From positions 1 through 64,000 of the forward strand of contig JAEUWI010000007.1 in NCBI GenBank assembly GCA_016791475.1: a stretch of DNA of 64,000 nucleotides. The letters run 5' to 3'. The translations under genes were made by a program, and so were the position numbers. Source of the stretch: Candidatus Hydrogenedentota bacterium. Lineage in GTDB: Bacteria > Hydrogenedentota > Hydrogenedentia > Hydrogenedentales > JAEUWI01. Positions 11,914 to 19,449 of the stretch are shown here, one piece after another (the stretch's first letter is position 1; every line of letters begins with the position of its first letter). Under the pieces are notes generated by a model. That model worked only from the letters and a program-made list of their open reading frames with translations. It was not told where the DNA came from and made no database searches.

Positions 11914-12642
11914 ATGAGACAGCGACGTGGACAGGTACTCATGGTTGTGTTTTCGATCGTGGCGCTATGCCTCGGGTGTCGTGCACCGGCTCAACCCGCG
12001 CGTGAAGCGAAACCCCGGAAGCCAACCCTACAGGACACGGTCAAACTAACCGTATACGCAGACAATTGGTTTCAACTCTACATCAACGGCGAGCTGGTGG
12101 CCGTGGATCCGATTCGCTTCCTGCCCCACAATGTCGTTTCGGTCGATGTCCTTCCCGACTACCCCATGACCATCGCGGTGATGGCCTGCGACAATGCGGA
12201 CTCGAAAACAGGGATGGAGTACGCCAACACCAACGTGGGCGATGGCGGATTTATTCTCAAGCTGGGCGACGGCACCGTTTCCAATGTCTCATGGAAGACC
12301 CGGGTGGTTTCCAGAGGTCCTGTGAGCGCCCAGGGCTCCCAGCCGAGGGCGGAGCACGAGCCACTTCCCGAAGGCTGGTACTTGCCGGAATTCGACGACA
12401 GCGCCTGGGAGGCCGCAACCGAGTACAGCCAGGCCGAAGTGGATCCAAAGGGGCCCTACTTCGAGCACGATTTTTCGGGGGCGCGATTCATCTGGGGTCG
12501 GGACTTGAAGATCGACAACACGGTGCTGTTCCGCTGCACTGTGACTGCGCCGCCTGATGGTGTGGCCCGGCCAGATTTCAGCGGGATCAATGATTTGCCC
12601 ATGAACGCCCCCGGCGCAAACGGAAAACGGCGTCAGGGCTAA
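11914..12642 (+). CDS. Putative lipoprotein of unknown function
   Basis: A protein of 242 residues if started at ATG 11914, which has an AAGG Shine-Dalgarno at close distance; ATG 11896 directly abuts the upstream stop and lacks one. The N-terminus is an export signal ending in LGC, a slightly non-canonical lipobox. The rest looks like a jelly-roll or galactose-binding-like domain: YADNWFQLYINGE, a central GTVSNVSWKTR segment, and FDDSAWEAATEY. Such features occur in sugar-binding beta-sandwiches. It lies in the middle of the phosphoesterase-sulfatase operon and may bind the shared substrate; this is inference. Confidence 0.7.
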   Translation: MRQRRGQVLMVVFSIVALCLGCRAPAQPAREAKPRKPTLQDTVKLTVYADNWFQLYINGELVAVDPIRFLPHNVVSVDVLPDYPMTIAVMACDNADSKTGMEYANTNVGDGGFILKLGDGTVSNVSWKTRVVSRGPVSAQGSQPRAEHEPLPEGWYLPEFDDSAWEAATEYSQAEVDPKGPYFEHDFSGARFIWGRDLKIDNTVLFRCTVTAPPDGVARPDFSGINDLPMNAPGANGKRRQG

Positions 12643-12669
12643 GGCCGACTGACGCGACTGGAGAGAGAA

Positions 12670-14436
12670 ATGAAGAGCCGAACTATTCTTGTATTGCTGT
12701 ACGCGCTTGCGTTGCTTCCGGTGTCCACCGTATTCGCCCATGCGGGCCATGGGGAGTCCAGTTCAGACTATCGGCAGTGGTCTGATTCGGTTGGGGCCCA
12801 TCAGTGGGATGCTGCCTTTGTGCTGGAACGAAATGGGACCGTGTTGTTGCGGAAACCCGACGACAGTATGGTGCGCGTAGGGATGGAAGAGCTCAGTGAC
12901 AACGATAGAAGCTGGGTGGTGCAGCGCGTCGCCCGTATTCACGCGCTCAACATGACGCTTGCCGCACCCGCCGACGCGCCGGGTCAGTCTGCCCCAGCGT
13001 CCGCCGGAGAAGGAAAAGTACCGGTGCCCGTGCGCTACTTTGAGCCTTTTGTGCCGCATGTTTCCGTTACCTGGAACGATACCCACCTGGTCGTTGAGTC
13101 CGACGGCATGCCGGATCACCCCATGATGGTGGGGATCCGCGCTTGGAATCAGCAGGTGCCGCTTCCGCAGGCCTACCGGGGCAACAACGCCTTTCGTATA
13201 CCCATTAATCCGCAGGTGGCTCCTTCGTCCACTCCGGCCCCATACCTTAATGCGATCGCGGTGGCGGTAAACGGTGTGCCAATCTTTCATCCAATCAAGC
13301 AGGACGGCCGCACCGACACCGTCGCCAATGGCGAGCTCGATGAGTATGGCGGACACTCGGGTCGCGCGGATGATTATCACTACCATATTGCACCGCGTCA
13401 CTTGGAAAAAATTGTGGGCGAAGGGAATCCGGTGGCCTACTCCCTTGACGGCTATCCGATCGTAGTGGCGAAGGAGGAGCAAGGTCGACCCGTGGTAACC
13501 CTGGATGAGAATCACGGGCATCTTGACGGGGCGGGAAATTACAGCTACTACAGTACGACGGCCTTCCCCTATCTGAATATCAGTTACCGCGGCGTGGTCG
13601 ATCTGGAGAATCGGCCACGGGCATTGGGTGTCCGGCCCTACACGCAACCGTTGCAGGGCGCGCGCATTACAGAATTCGAGAAAGTCGCCGATGGAAGCTA
13701 TCGTCTCACCTATGATGTGGCGGGGGCGACAGGTTCCATTGCCTACACCGTTGGAAATGATGGCGCACGGTTCACCTTTACGGGCGCCGATGGGACTTCG
13801 ACAAGCGAGTCTTATCCACCGGCATCCGAGGGCCGCGGTGGTAAAGGGGGTGGTGGCGATGGAGGCGGCAATAAGGAAGGCGGGAAAAGGGGTGGTGGCA
13901 ACAAGGGAGGCGGCAATAAAGGAGGGGGCAACCGAGGTGGTGGCCCTGTTGTTGAGGGTGGCGGTTCTGCGTCGTCCCCGCGCGAAGGCTCCCGCGGGCC
14001 TGCCCCATCGGGTGATGGCGAGCCGCGCCAACCGTGGATTCTGGCCCACGCGGCCGAACTCGACACTGATCAGGACGGCGCTATCTCGCGCGCTGAGGTG
14101 ACGCTGGAAGCCAACCGCGCGTTTGACGGCTACGACGGGAACAAAGATGACTCGCTCAGTTCCGACGAACTCGCCAAACAGTCCAGTGTTCGCTCCGCCA
14201 TGGGAGGTTTCATTAAAGGCCACGCGAAAGAGGTCAATCAAAACGGGGACGCCGGACTCACCCGGGATGAACTCCTGGCGGTGGCCACGCGGATGTTTGA
14301 CCGAATGGACAGCGACGGCGACGGAATAGCTTCCGCCACCGAATTGAAGGCGTCGCAGCGTGGAGCCGGACAAGAGTCGAAGGGTCGGCGAAACAACCAG
14401 AATGGCGCGGAAGACCGCAGCCGGTCGGGAGAATAG
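12670..14436 (+). CDS. Exported YHYH-domain protein with SHD1-like and EF-hand regions
   Basis: A 588-residue mosaic protein. After a signal peptide (ending VFAHAGHG) comes an SHD1-like segment (residues about 34-80, RQWSDSVGAH to DNDRSWV) as found in planctomycete proteins. Then comes a YHYH domain with DEYGGHSGRADDYHYHIAP and SLDGYPIV. A Gly/Lys/Asn-rich linker near residues 380-430 has repeated GGGNKG units. The C-terminal part holds several EF-hand loops (DTDQDGAISRAE, DGNKDDSLSSDE, NQNGDAGLTRDE, DSDGDGIASATE). The YHYH domain is widespread but its function is unknown; Ca2+ binding by the C-terminus is likely. RBS GGAGAGAG lies just before the ATG. Confidence 0.85.
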   Translation: MKSRTILVLLYALALLPVSTVFAHAGHGESSSDYRQWSDSVGAHQWDAAFVLERNGTVLLRKPDDSMVRVGMEELSDNDRSWVVQRVARIHALNMTLAAPADAPGQSAPASAGEGKVPVPVRYFEPFVPHVSVTWNDTHLVVESDGMPDHPMMVGIRAWNQQVPLPQAYRGNNAFRIPINPQVAPSSTPAPYLNAIAVAVNGVPIFHPIKQDGRTDTVANGELDEYGGHSGRADDYHYHIAPRHLEKIVGEGNPVAYSLDGYPIVVAKEEQGRPVVTLDENHGHLDGAGNYSYYSTTAFPYLNISYRGVVDLENRPRALGVRPYTQPLQGARITEFEKVADGSYRLTYDVAGATGSIAYTVGNDGARFTFTGADGTSTSESYPPASEGRGGKGGGGDGGGNKEGGKRGGGNKGGGNKGGGNRGGGPVVEGGGSASSPREGSRGPAPSGDGEPRQPWILAHAAELDTDQDGAISRAEVTLEANRAFDGYDGNKDDSLSSDELAKQSSVRSAMGGFIKGHAKEVNQNGDAGLTRDELLAVATRMFDRMDSDGDGIASATELKASQRGAGQESKGRRNNQNGAEDRSRSGE

Positions 14437-14442
14437 AGCATC

Positions 14443-15972
14443 ATGAAACGAACCAATTTTCAAGAAGCATTCCGCGTGCTTACAGCCAGCGTATTCCTGG
14501 CAGCTTCCGTACTGTTCGTCTCCTGCGCGTCGGCGAAAGAGTCAGGCATGGCGAAGCGCCCCAACTTCATCCTGATCCTCTCTGACGATCAGGGTTGGGA
14601 TGGGTTGTCGGTTTCCATGCATCCTGAGGTTGCCGCATCGAAAAGTCCGGTCTGCGAGACGCCCAATCTTGAGCGTCTTGCCGCGCAGGCCATGCGCTTC
14701 TCCAATGCCTACGCCCCGGCCCCGGTCTGTTCGCCGACGCGCATCAGCATCCAGACGGGCAAGAGTCCCGCGCAGGTTCACTGGACCCAGGCGGCCCCGT
14801 CCATGACCGCGGCCGATGGCTATCCCCTGGTACCGCCTTCTCAGCATCGCTCGATAGCGCCCGAGAGCGTGACCATAGGAAACCTGTTGAAGTCTGCGGG
14901 CTATGGGACGGCCCACTACGGAAAGTGGCATCTCAGCGGGGGCGGGCCGGGAAATTTTTGCTACGACGAGCATGACGGCGACACGGGAAATGAGGATGCC
15001 GCACCCTTTGTGGATCCCAATCCCGTGGATATCTTCGGCATGTCGACGCGTGCTTGCCAATTCATGGAAAAGAACGTCGCGGCGGGTCGTCCCTTCTACA
15101 TCCAGCTTTCCTATAATGCGCTCCACTATTCCGAGAACGCCCTGAAGTCCACCATAGAGAAGTACCGGGCGAAGATGCCCAATGCGACAGAGCGTGTGAT
15201 AACCCGTGCGGCTATCACCGAGAACCTGGACAGCGGCGTCGGGCAGGTGCTTGCCACGGTCGAAACGCTGGGTGTCGCGGACCAGACCTACGTCATCTAC
15301 ATGTCGGACAACGGGTCGGGCGGTGGTGGCAAAGGGGCTCGAGGAGGACTGAGCGGCGGCAAGGGCGCGCTGGCGGAGGGCGGAATACGGGTGCCCTTCA
15401 TCATTCGCGGTCCCGGCATTCCCGCCAACTCGTGGTGCCATGTGCCCATTGTGGGTTATGACCTGTTGCCCACGCTTTGCAGCCTCGCCGGGGTGGAGGG
15501 GGCGCTTCCCGTCGGCCTGGAGGGGGGCAATATCGCACCGCTCTTTGCCGACGGAACCGGCGAAGTTTCGCGGCCACTGCCTGGACTGCTTTTCCACTTC
15601 CCTCACTATCAGGGAAGCAACACGCCACAGTCGGCCATACGTGTCGGCGACTTCAAACTCCTCAAGTTCTATGAAACCGGCGAGCTTCAGTTGTACAACC
15701 TCACAACGGATATCAGCGAGCAGCACAATCTAACCGCGAGCATGCCGGAGAAGACTTCCGAATTGGCCGCCCTCCTGGAAAGTCGACTTCGCGCCGTGGG
15801 AGCAGGATTGCCCGAAAAGAATCCGCAGTATGACCCGTCCAAACCCCCGTCGGGTCGAGCGAGCCGAATCGCCGGAGAAGCTGGGAAGGCTCAACGGTCA
15901 GGCAAATCGGGCAATGGGGGCGCGGGAGAGAAAAAGGTTCAGGGAATGAAGAAGCAAAAGCCTGTTCAATAG
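14443..15972 (+). CDS. Arylsulfatase-family sulfatase, probable lipoprotein
   Basis: A 509-residue sulfatase (alkaline-phosphatase superfamily). The calcium-binding pair is in LILSDDQGWDG (D48, D49). The signature CSPTR at residues 96-100 provides the cysteine that must be converted to formylglycine. The segment GKWHLSGGG and the later YMSDNGSGGGGKG also fit the family. The N-terminus is hydrophobic and ends VSC at residue 28, a possible lipidation site. The C-terminus is a charged, low-complexity tail. It ends the operon of metallophosphoesterase, lipoprotein and YHYH protein, six bases after the YHYH gene. No gene for a complete maturation enzyme is seen in the window; the FGE-like domain at 19441-21702 lacks the catalytic cysteines. 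Confidence 0.92.
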   Translation: MKRTNFQEAFRVLTASVFLAASVLFVSCASAKESGMAKRPNFILILSDDQGWDGLSVSMHPEVAASKSPVCETPNLERLAAQAMRFSNAYAPAPVCSPTRISIQTGKSPAQVHWTQAAPSMTAADGYPLVPPSQHRSIAPESVTIGNLLKSAGYGTAHYGKWHLSGGGPGNFCYDEHDGDTGNEDAAPFVDPNPVDIFGMSTRACQFMEKNVAAGRPFYIQLSYNALHYSENALKSTIEKYRAKMPNATERVITRAAITENLDSGVGQVLATVETLGVADQTYVIYMSDNGSGGGGKGARGGLSGGKGALAEGGIRVPFIIRGPGIPANSWCHVPIVGYDLLPTLCSLAGVEGALPVGLEGGNIAPLFADGTGEVSRPLPGLLFHFPHYQGSNTPQSAIRVGDFKLLKFYETGELQLYNLTTDISEQHNLTASMPEKTSELAALLESRLRAVGAGLPEKNPQYDPSKPPSGRASRIAGEAGKAQRSGKSGNGGAGEKKVQGMKKQKPVQ

Positions 15973-16039
15973 CCCAGGGCAGTGGAGAGGGGCCTGAGTT
16001 GCGGCAGCACACCGCGCTCCGGCCCCTCGCCCGCGATTC

Positions 16040-17050
16040 TCACTTCGTCCCCGGCTGGCTCGCCAATGTGGCCAGGACTTCCTTCACCCGCTCGGCCTGG
16101 CCGGGGCTGGCGATGAGGTGCCGGTGGGCGCCTTCGCCGGTTTCTTCAAAGCTCGTGAAGCCCTTGTCGTCAAAGCTGACGACACCCTTGGGGGAGAGGG
16201 TGAAGTAACCGCGCTCGGGGCGGACGGCGTAGAGCACGCTGGTGAGATCCCAGGAGGGCTGGTCGGTGTACTGGCCGTGGTAGGTGCGGTAGGACACGTC
16301 GAGGATGTGGTCCTTTTCGTAGTTGTAATCAAACATGAGGCTCTCCTTGTAGAGCGCCGTCTCGATTCCGATCTCAAAGCCGCTGACGATAATGGGCGTG
16401 GGCCACTCTTCCGCAAGCTTTTGCGCCGAGGGGATGTCTTCCACCACGTTGTATTCGGGGTGGGGCTGGCCGTTAAAGGGCTTGAAAGCGCCGGCCATGA
16501 TGGAGATGAACTTCACCTTGCGTTTGGCGAGTTCCATGCCGTCCATGGGCGAGTAATCGTCGCCTTCCGAAGCGAGGAGACGAGCGAGGTTGGTGGAGAA
16601 ACCCACCTGCGCAATGACGACGGAGTTGTCCGGCTGTTCCGCGAGGATGCGGCGCAGGAGCATGGTGGCCTCAGGCGCATCTTTGCCGTCGAGCAGATCG
16701 TGGGGATATTTCAACTTGCCGTCGACTTCCTCCTTCACGATAAACGTGTATTTGCTCGGCTGTTTCGTGGCGCCCTCCTTCACGACCCCAATGGGGATAT
16801 CGGGCCGGCCATAGAAGGTGTTGACGGCGTCGATGTAGGGCGCGGCCAGGGCTTCGTCTTTGGTGACGGTAACCGCGAGCAGTTCGCATTCGCCCCGCGA
16901 CTGGAGGGCATGGATTACGCCAAGTGCGAGGGCGTCGTCCACGTCGTTGCCCATGTCGGTGTCGAAGATGAGTTTGACGGGCGCCGGGGCGGCGGGCTTT
17001 TCGGCGGGTGCGCCGAGGGCGAGAAGACCGCAGAGGAGGATGTCGAGCAT
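16040..17050 (-). CDS. Exported inosine/uridine-preferring nucleoside hydrolase family protein
   Basis: A 336-residue protein with a short signal peptide and the family signature DTDMGNDVDDALAL at residues about 28-41, the Ca2+-binding aspartate cluster of nucleoside hydrolases. I start it at ATG 17050, which has AAGGAA 7 bases upstream; the frame stays open to 17302 but that extension covers a promoter and reads as junk. The closest-looking relatives are planctomycete secreted nucleoside hydrolases that would release bases from ribonucleosides. It is transcribed away from a sugar isomerase gene. Confidence 0.88.
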   Translation of the reverse strand: MLDILLCGLLALGAPAEKPAAPAPVKLIFDTDMGNDVDDALALGVIHALQSRGECELLAVTVTKDEALAAPYIDAVNTFYGRPDIPIGVVKEGATKQPSKYTFIVKEEVDGKLKYPHDLLDGKDAPEATMLLRRILAEQPDNSVVIAQVGFSTNLARLLASEGDDYSPMDGMELAKRKVKFISIMAGAFKPFNGQPHPEYNVVEDIPSAQKLAEEWPTPIIVSGFEIGIETALYKESLMFDYNYEKDHILDVSYRTYHGQYTDQPSWDLTSVLYAVRPERGYFTLSPKGVVSFDDKGFTSFEETGEGAHRHLIASPGQAERVKEVLATLASQPGTK

Positions 17051-17103
17051 GGTGAATTTCCTTGTAACTGCCGGAGGTTTGTTGCGGATTGTCGAATGGA
17101 CAG

Positions 17104-17131
17104 GGTATAGCGGGGGCTCAGGGCTTGTCAA
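17104..17131 (-). promoter_or_regulatory. Promoter of the nucleoside hydrolase gene
   Basis: On the minus strand TTGACA (17131-17126) and TATACC (17109-17104) are 16 bp apart. The consensus -35 and position about 50 bases before the ATG make this a strong candidate. Confidence 0.65.
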
Positions 17132-17223
17132 TGGTTTGAAGGATTTAAAGGACAGAAGAGACTTAAAGGTCTTGGGCGGGACCTGGGTAGGGCCTGCATC
17201 AGGCGGAGAGCCTTGCCCTTGGG

Positions 17224-17253
17224 TTGGTGGCGATGGTTGTTTGCGCGTAGAAT
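17224..17253 (+). promoter_or_regulatory. Possible promoter of the sugar isomerase gene
   Basis: TTGGTG and TAGAAT are separated by 18 bp, about 35 bases before the start codon at 17289. Confidence 0.35.
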
Positions 17254-17288
17254 GGTTTCTCTGGCGGGCACAACCTGGAAGGAACGGC

Positions 17289-18149
17289 ATGAAGAAGAGC
17301 ATCAGTTACTGGACTTTGGGCGGATTCGACGGCGCAGTGCCGGTGGTGAATGCGGCGCGGCTCGCCCGTGAAATGGGCTATGACGCCATCGAGCTTTGCT
17401 ATGGCGAGGGCGAACTGGCGCCGGAGTCCACACCCGAGTCGCTGACGGCGATTCGCGCGGCGCTGGCGGAAATCGGGATCGGGGTTACCTCCCTCTGTTC
17501 TGGCAACTACTGGACGAAGTCGCTCTCGGCGGAAGACGAGGCCGAGCGGGAGGCCGCCATCGCCTTTACCGAGTCGTATATTGCGGCGGCGGAAGCGCTG
17601 GGCACGGACACGGTTCTGGTGCTGCCGGGCTCGGTCTATGTGCCGTGGAACCCGGCGCGGCCTGTAGTGCCGGCGGCCAGGGCCTGGGAACAGGCGCAGG
17701 ACTCGATCCGGCGATTGATCCCCGTGGCAAAGCGGCACGGCATCGTTATGGCGCTGGAAAATGTTTGGGCGAAGTTTCTCACCGGGCCCTTTGAATTCAG
17801 GAGCTTTGTGGACGCCTTCGACTCGCCCTGGGTGAAGTGCTATTTCGATGTGGGAAACGTGGGTGCGAGCGGCTATCCCGAGCACTGGATTGAGATCCTG
17901 GGCGACCGGATTACGCGGGTACACGTCAAGGGCTTTCGCGAGCAGCCCCAGGGCGGCGGCACCATGAGCGATTTCACGGAAAGCCTCTTCGACAGCACGA
18001 CCAACTGGCCGGCGGTGATGGCGGCCCTGCGTGCGGTGGGTTACGATGGCTATCTGACGACGGAGCTGATCGTGAGCGCGACGGGCCTTCCGAATGCGGA
18101 ACTGGGTTGGAAGGGCGCGAAAGAGCTGGATCTGGTGCTGGCGATGTGA
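17289..18149 (+). CDS. Sugar phosphate isomerase/epimerase (AP endonuclease 2-type TIM barrel)
   Basis: A 286-residue protein with the layout of the xylose-isomerase-like TIM-barrel family: MGYDAIELCYGEGEL near residue 28, MALENVWAKF with the metal-ligand glutamate near 158, VKCYFDVGNVGASGYPEHWIE, RVHVKGF, and a final TTELI. The ATG at 17289 is preceded by GGAAGGA. No signal peptide is present, so it acts in the cytoplasm, probably on a keto/aldo sugar acid or inositol derivative. It is adjacent to polysaccharide-degrading genes, which fits a sugar catabolic role. Confidence 0.85.
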   Translation: MKKSISYWTLGGFDGAVPVVNAARLAREMGYDAIELCYGEGELAPESTPESLTAIRAALAEIGIGVTSLCSGNYWTKSLSAEDEAEREAAIAFTESYIAAAEALGTDTVLVLPGSVYVPWNPARPVVPAARAWEQAQDSIRRLIPVAKRHGIVMALENVWAKFLTGPFEFRSFVDAFDSPWVKCYFDVGNVGASGYPEHWIEILGDRITRVHVKGFREQPQGGGTMSDFTESLFDSTTNWPAVMAALRAVGYDGYLTTELIVSATGLPNAELGWKGAKELDLVLAM

Positions 18150-18166
18150 AGATTTTGCGGCAGGAA

Positions 18167-19405
18167 TCAGCCTGGAGCCATAAAGAAAATTTGTCGCGTC
18201 CGCGCCGCGTCGTCTGCGAGAGCGGGGAAGGCGATGGCGTTGTTTTCGCGGTTCCAGGTGGGCGCGGGATCGATGCGGAGGGGGCCTTCGGTCCAGTTGT
18301 CTATGGGGCAGACTCCCGAGCGAAGCACGCGGCCATCCTTGCGATTGAGAAAGACGTAGGTGTTGCCTGGGCCGGAGCGGGCGCCATTGACGAGCCATTC
18401 GCCGCTGGGGGACAGGGCCACATCGCCGCCGGGTTTGGGGAATATGCCCGGGTCGCCAAGTTGACCTGCGACGGACTTCGTATCTGTATCGTATAGCACC
18501 TGCTTCCCGTCGAAGCTTCCGATGACCGTGTGTTCCTCGGCCCATTCCGGGTGGCCGCCTATGTGCGTTTCGTGCAGGGTGAGGCCGGTGCCGTCGGTGT
18601 TGATGGTGAAGGGCACGTCGATCCGCTCGCCTTTCACTTCGAAGTCGCCCCGTGCATAGAAGTAGACCCGGTCACCCTCGCGGTTGTTCAGTGTGTGATT
18701 GATGAAGAGGGCCTTGCGCTTTACATCGGGTCGCGTGGGGCGCAGCGCTTCGGCGAGTTGGTGGAAGGAGACCAGCAGCGACTTCTCGCCGGTTTGGATG
18801 TCTACTTTGAAGAGTCCGTCGTCCTTTGGGTGTAGCACACCCGCCGTCCAGTCAAAGGCATCCGGATAGCCCGTGACGGGCCGCAGCCAGGCGAGGCGGG
18901 CATAGTTCAGCCCAAGGAAGAAGCCGCCCTTCTGTGCTACGCCGCCATTGGCAAAGGGCGTGTCGTCAAAGCGAAACTCGCGGATGCGCCTTCTCTCCGC
19001 GATGTCGTAGAGCACAGTGAAGACGTGGTTGGTTTCCGTATCGCGGTCGTTGAAGAAGAGCTGGGTGTCGGGCGCTTCGGGGTTCCAGTAGAACATGGTG
19101 CCTTGCTGGAAGTTCCAGGCGCGGGTCTCTTCGATCTTCGTGACGCTGTAGTTGTCGTGGGCGTCAAGGAGGACGACATCGGCGGCCTCGTCGGGCGCGG
19201 GCATGTGATCTTGAAAGGTGGTCCGGAGGGCGACGAGGTAGCGACCGTCGCCGTTCCACGGGGTGTTGCCCACGTGGCCGATGTAGCCGAAGAAGTGGTG
19301 CTGCGGGCCATGGGTGATCTGGACGGCCTTCAGGGGCTCGGCGGCTGGGGACGGCACGGTGATGGAAAACAGGGCCAAAACAGCCAAATGGAGTGTCACG
19401 CGCAT
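18167..19405 (-). CDS. Exported beta-propeller, oligogalacturonate-lyase-like
   Basis: A 412-residue protein from ATG 19405 with a signal peptide ending SPAAEP. The body consists of WD40/TolB-like blades with repeated segments such as GDGRYLVALRT, LFFNDRDTETNHVFTVLYD and LSPSGEWLVNGAR. The conserved histidine-bearing stretches (HHFFGYIGH, HETHIGGHPEWAEEH) recall oligogalacturonate lyases, in which histidines bind a metal inside a seven-bladed propeller. It lies downstream of a pectate lyase gene on the same strand, which supports a role on pectin oligomers. The open frame extends far upstream of this start, but there it overlaps the pectate lyase gene in another frame. Confidence 0.7.
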   Translation of the reverse strand: MRVTLHLAVLALFSITVPSPAAEPLKAVQITHGPQHHFFGYIGHVGNTPWNGDGRYLVALRTTFQDHMPAPDEAADVVLLDAHDNYSVTKIEETRAWNFQQGTMFYWNPEAPDTQLFFNDRDTETNHVFTVLYDIAERRRIREFRFDDTPFANGGVAQKGGFFLGLNYARLAWLRPVTGYPDAFDWTAGVLHPKDDGLFKVDIQTGEKSLLVSFHQLAEALRPTRPDVKRKALFINHTLNNREGDRVYFYARGDFEVKGERIDVPFTINTDGTGLTLHETHIGGHPEWAEEHTVIGSFDGKQVLYDTDTKSVAGQLGDPGIFPKPGGDVALSPSGEWLVNGARSGPGNTYVFLNRKDGRVLRSGVCPIDNWTEGPLRIDPAPTWNRENNAIAFPALADDAARTRQIFFMAPG

Positions 19406-19422
19406 AGGACTTTCCGGGTAGT

Positions 19423-19449
19423 TTATGGGTCTTATGGGTCTTATGGGTC
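19423..19449. repeat. Three copies of a 9-bp unit (TTATGGGTC)
   Basis: The array lies between the pectate lyase and propeller genes and supplies the last codons and stop of the pectate lyase. Confidence 0.9.

Noticed and set aside
12763-14463. 566-residue minus-strand frame over the YHYH gene
   Set aside because: The plus frame has YHYH, SHD1-like and EF-hand motifs; the minus frame has none.
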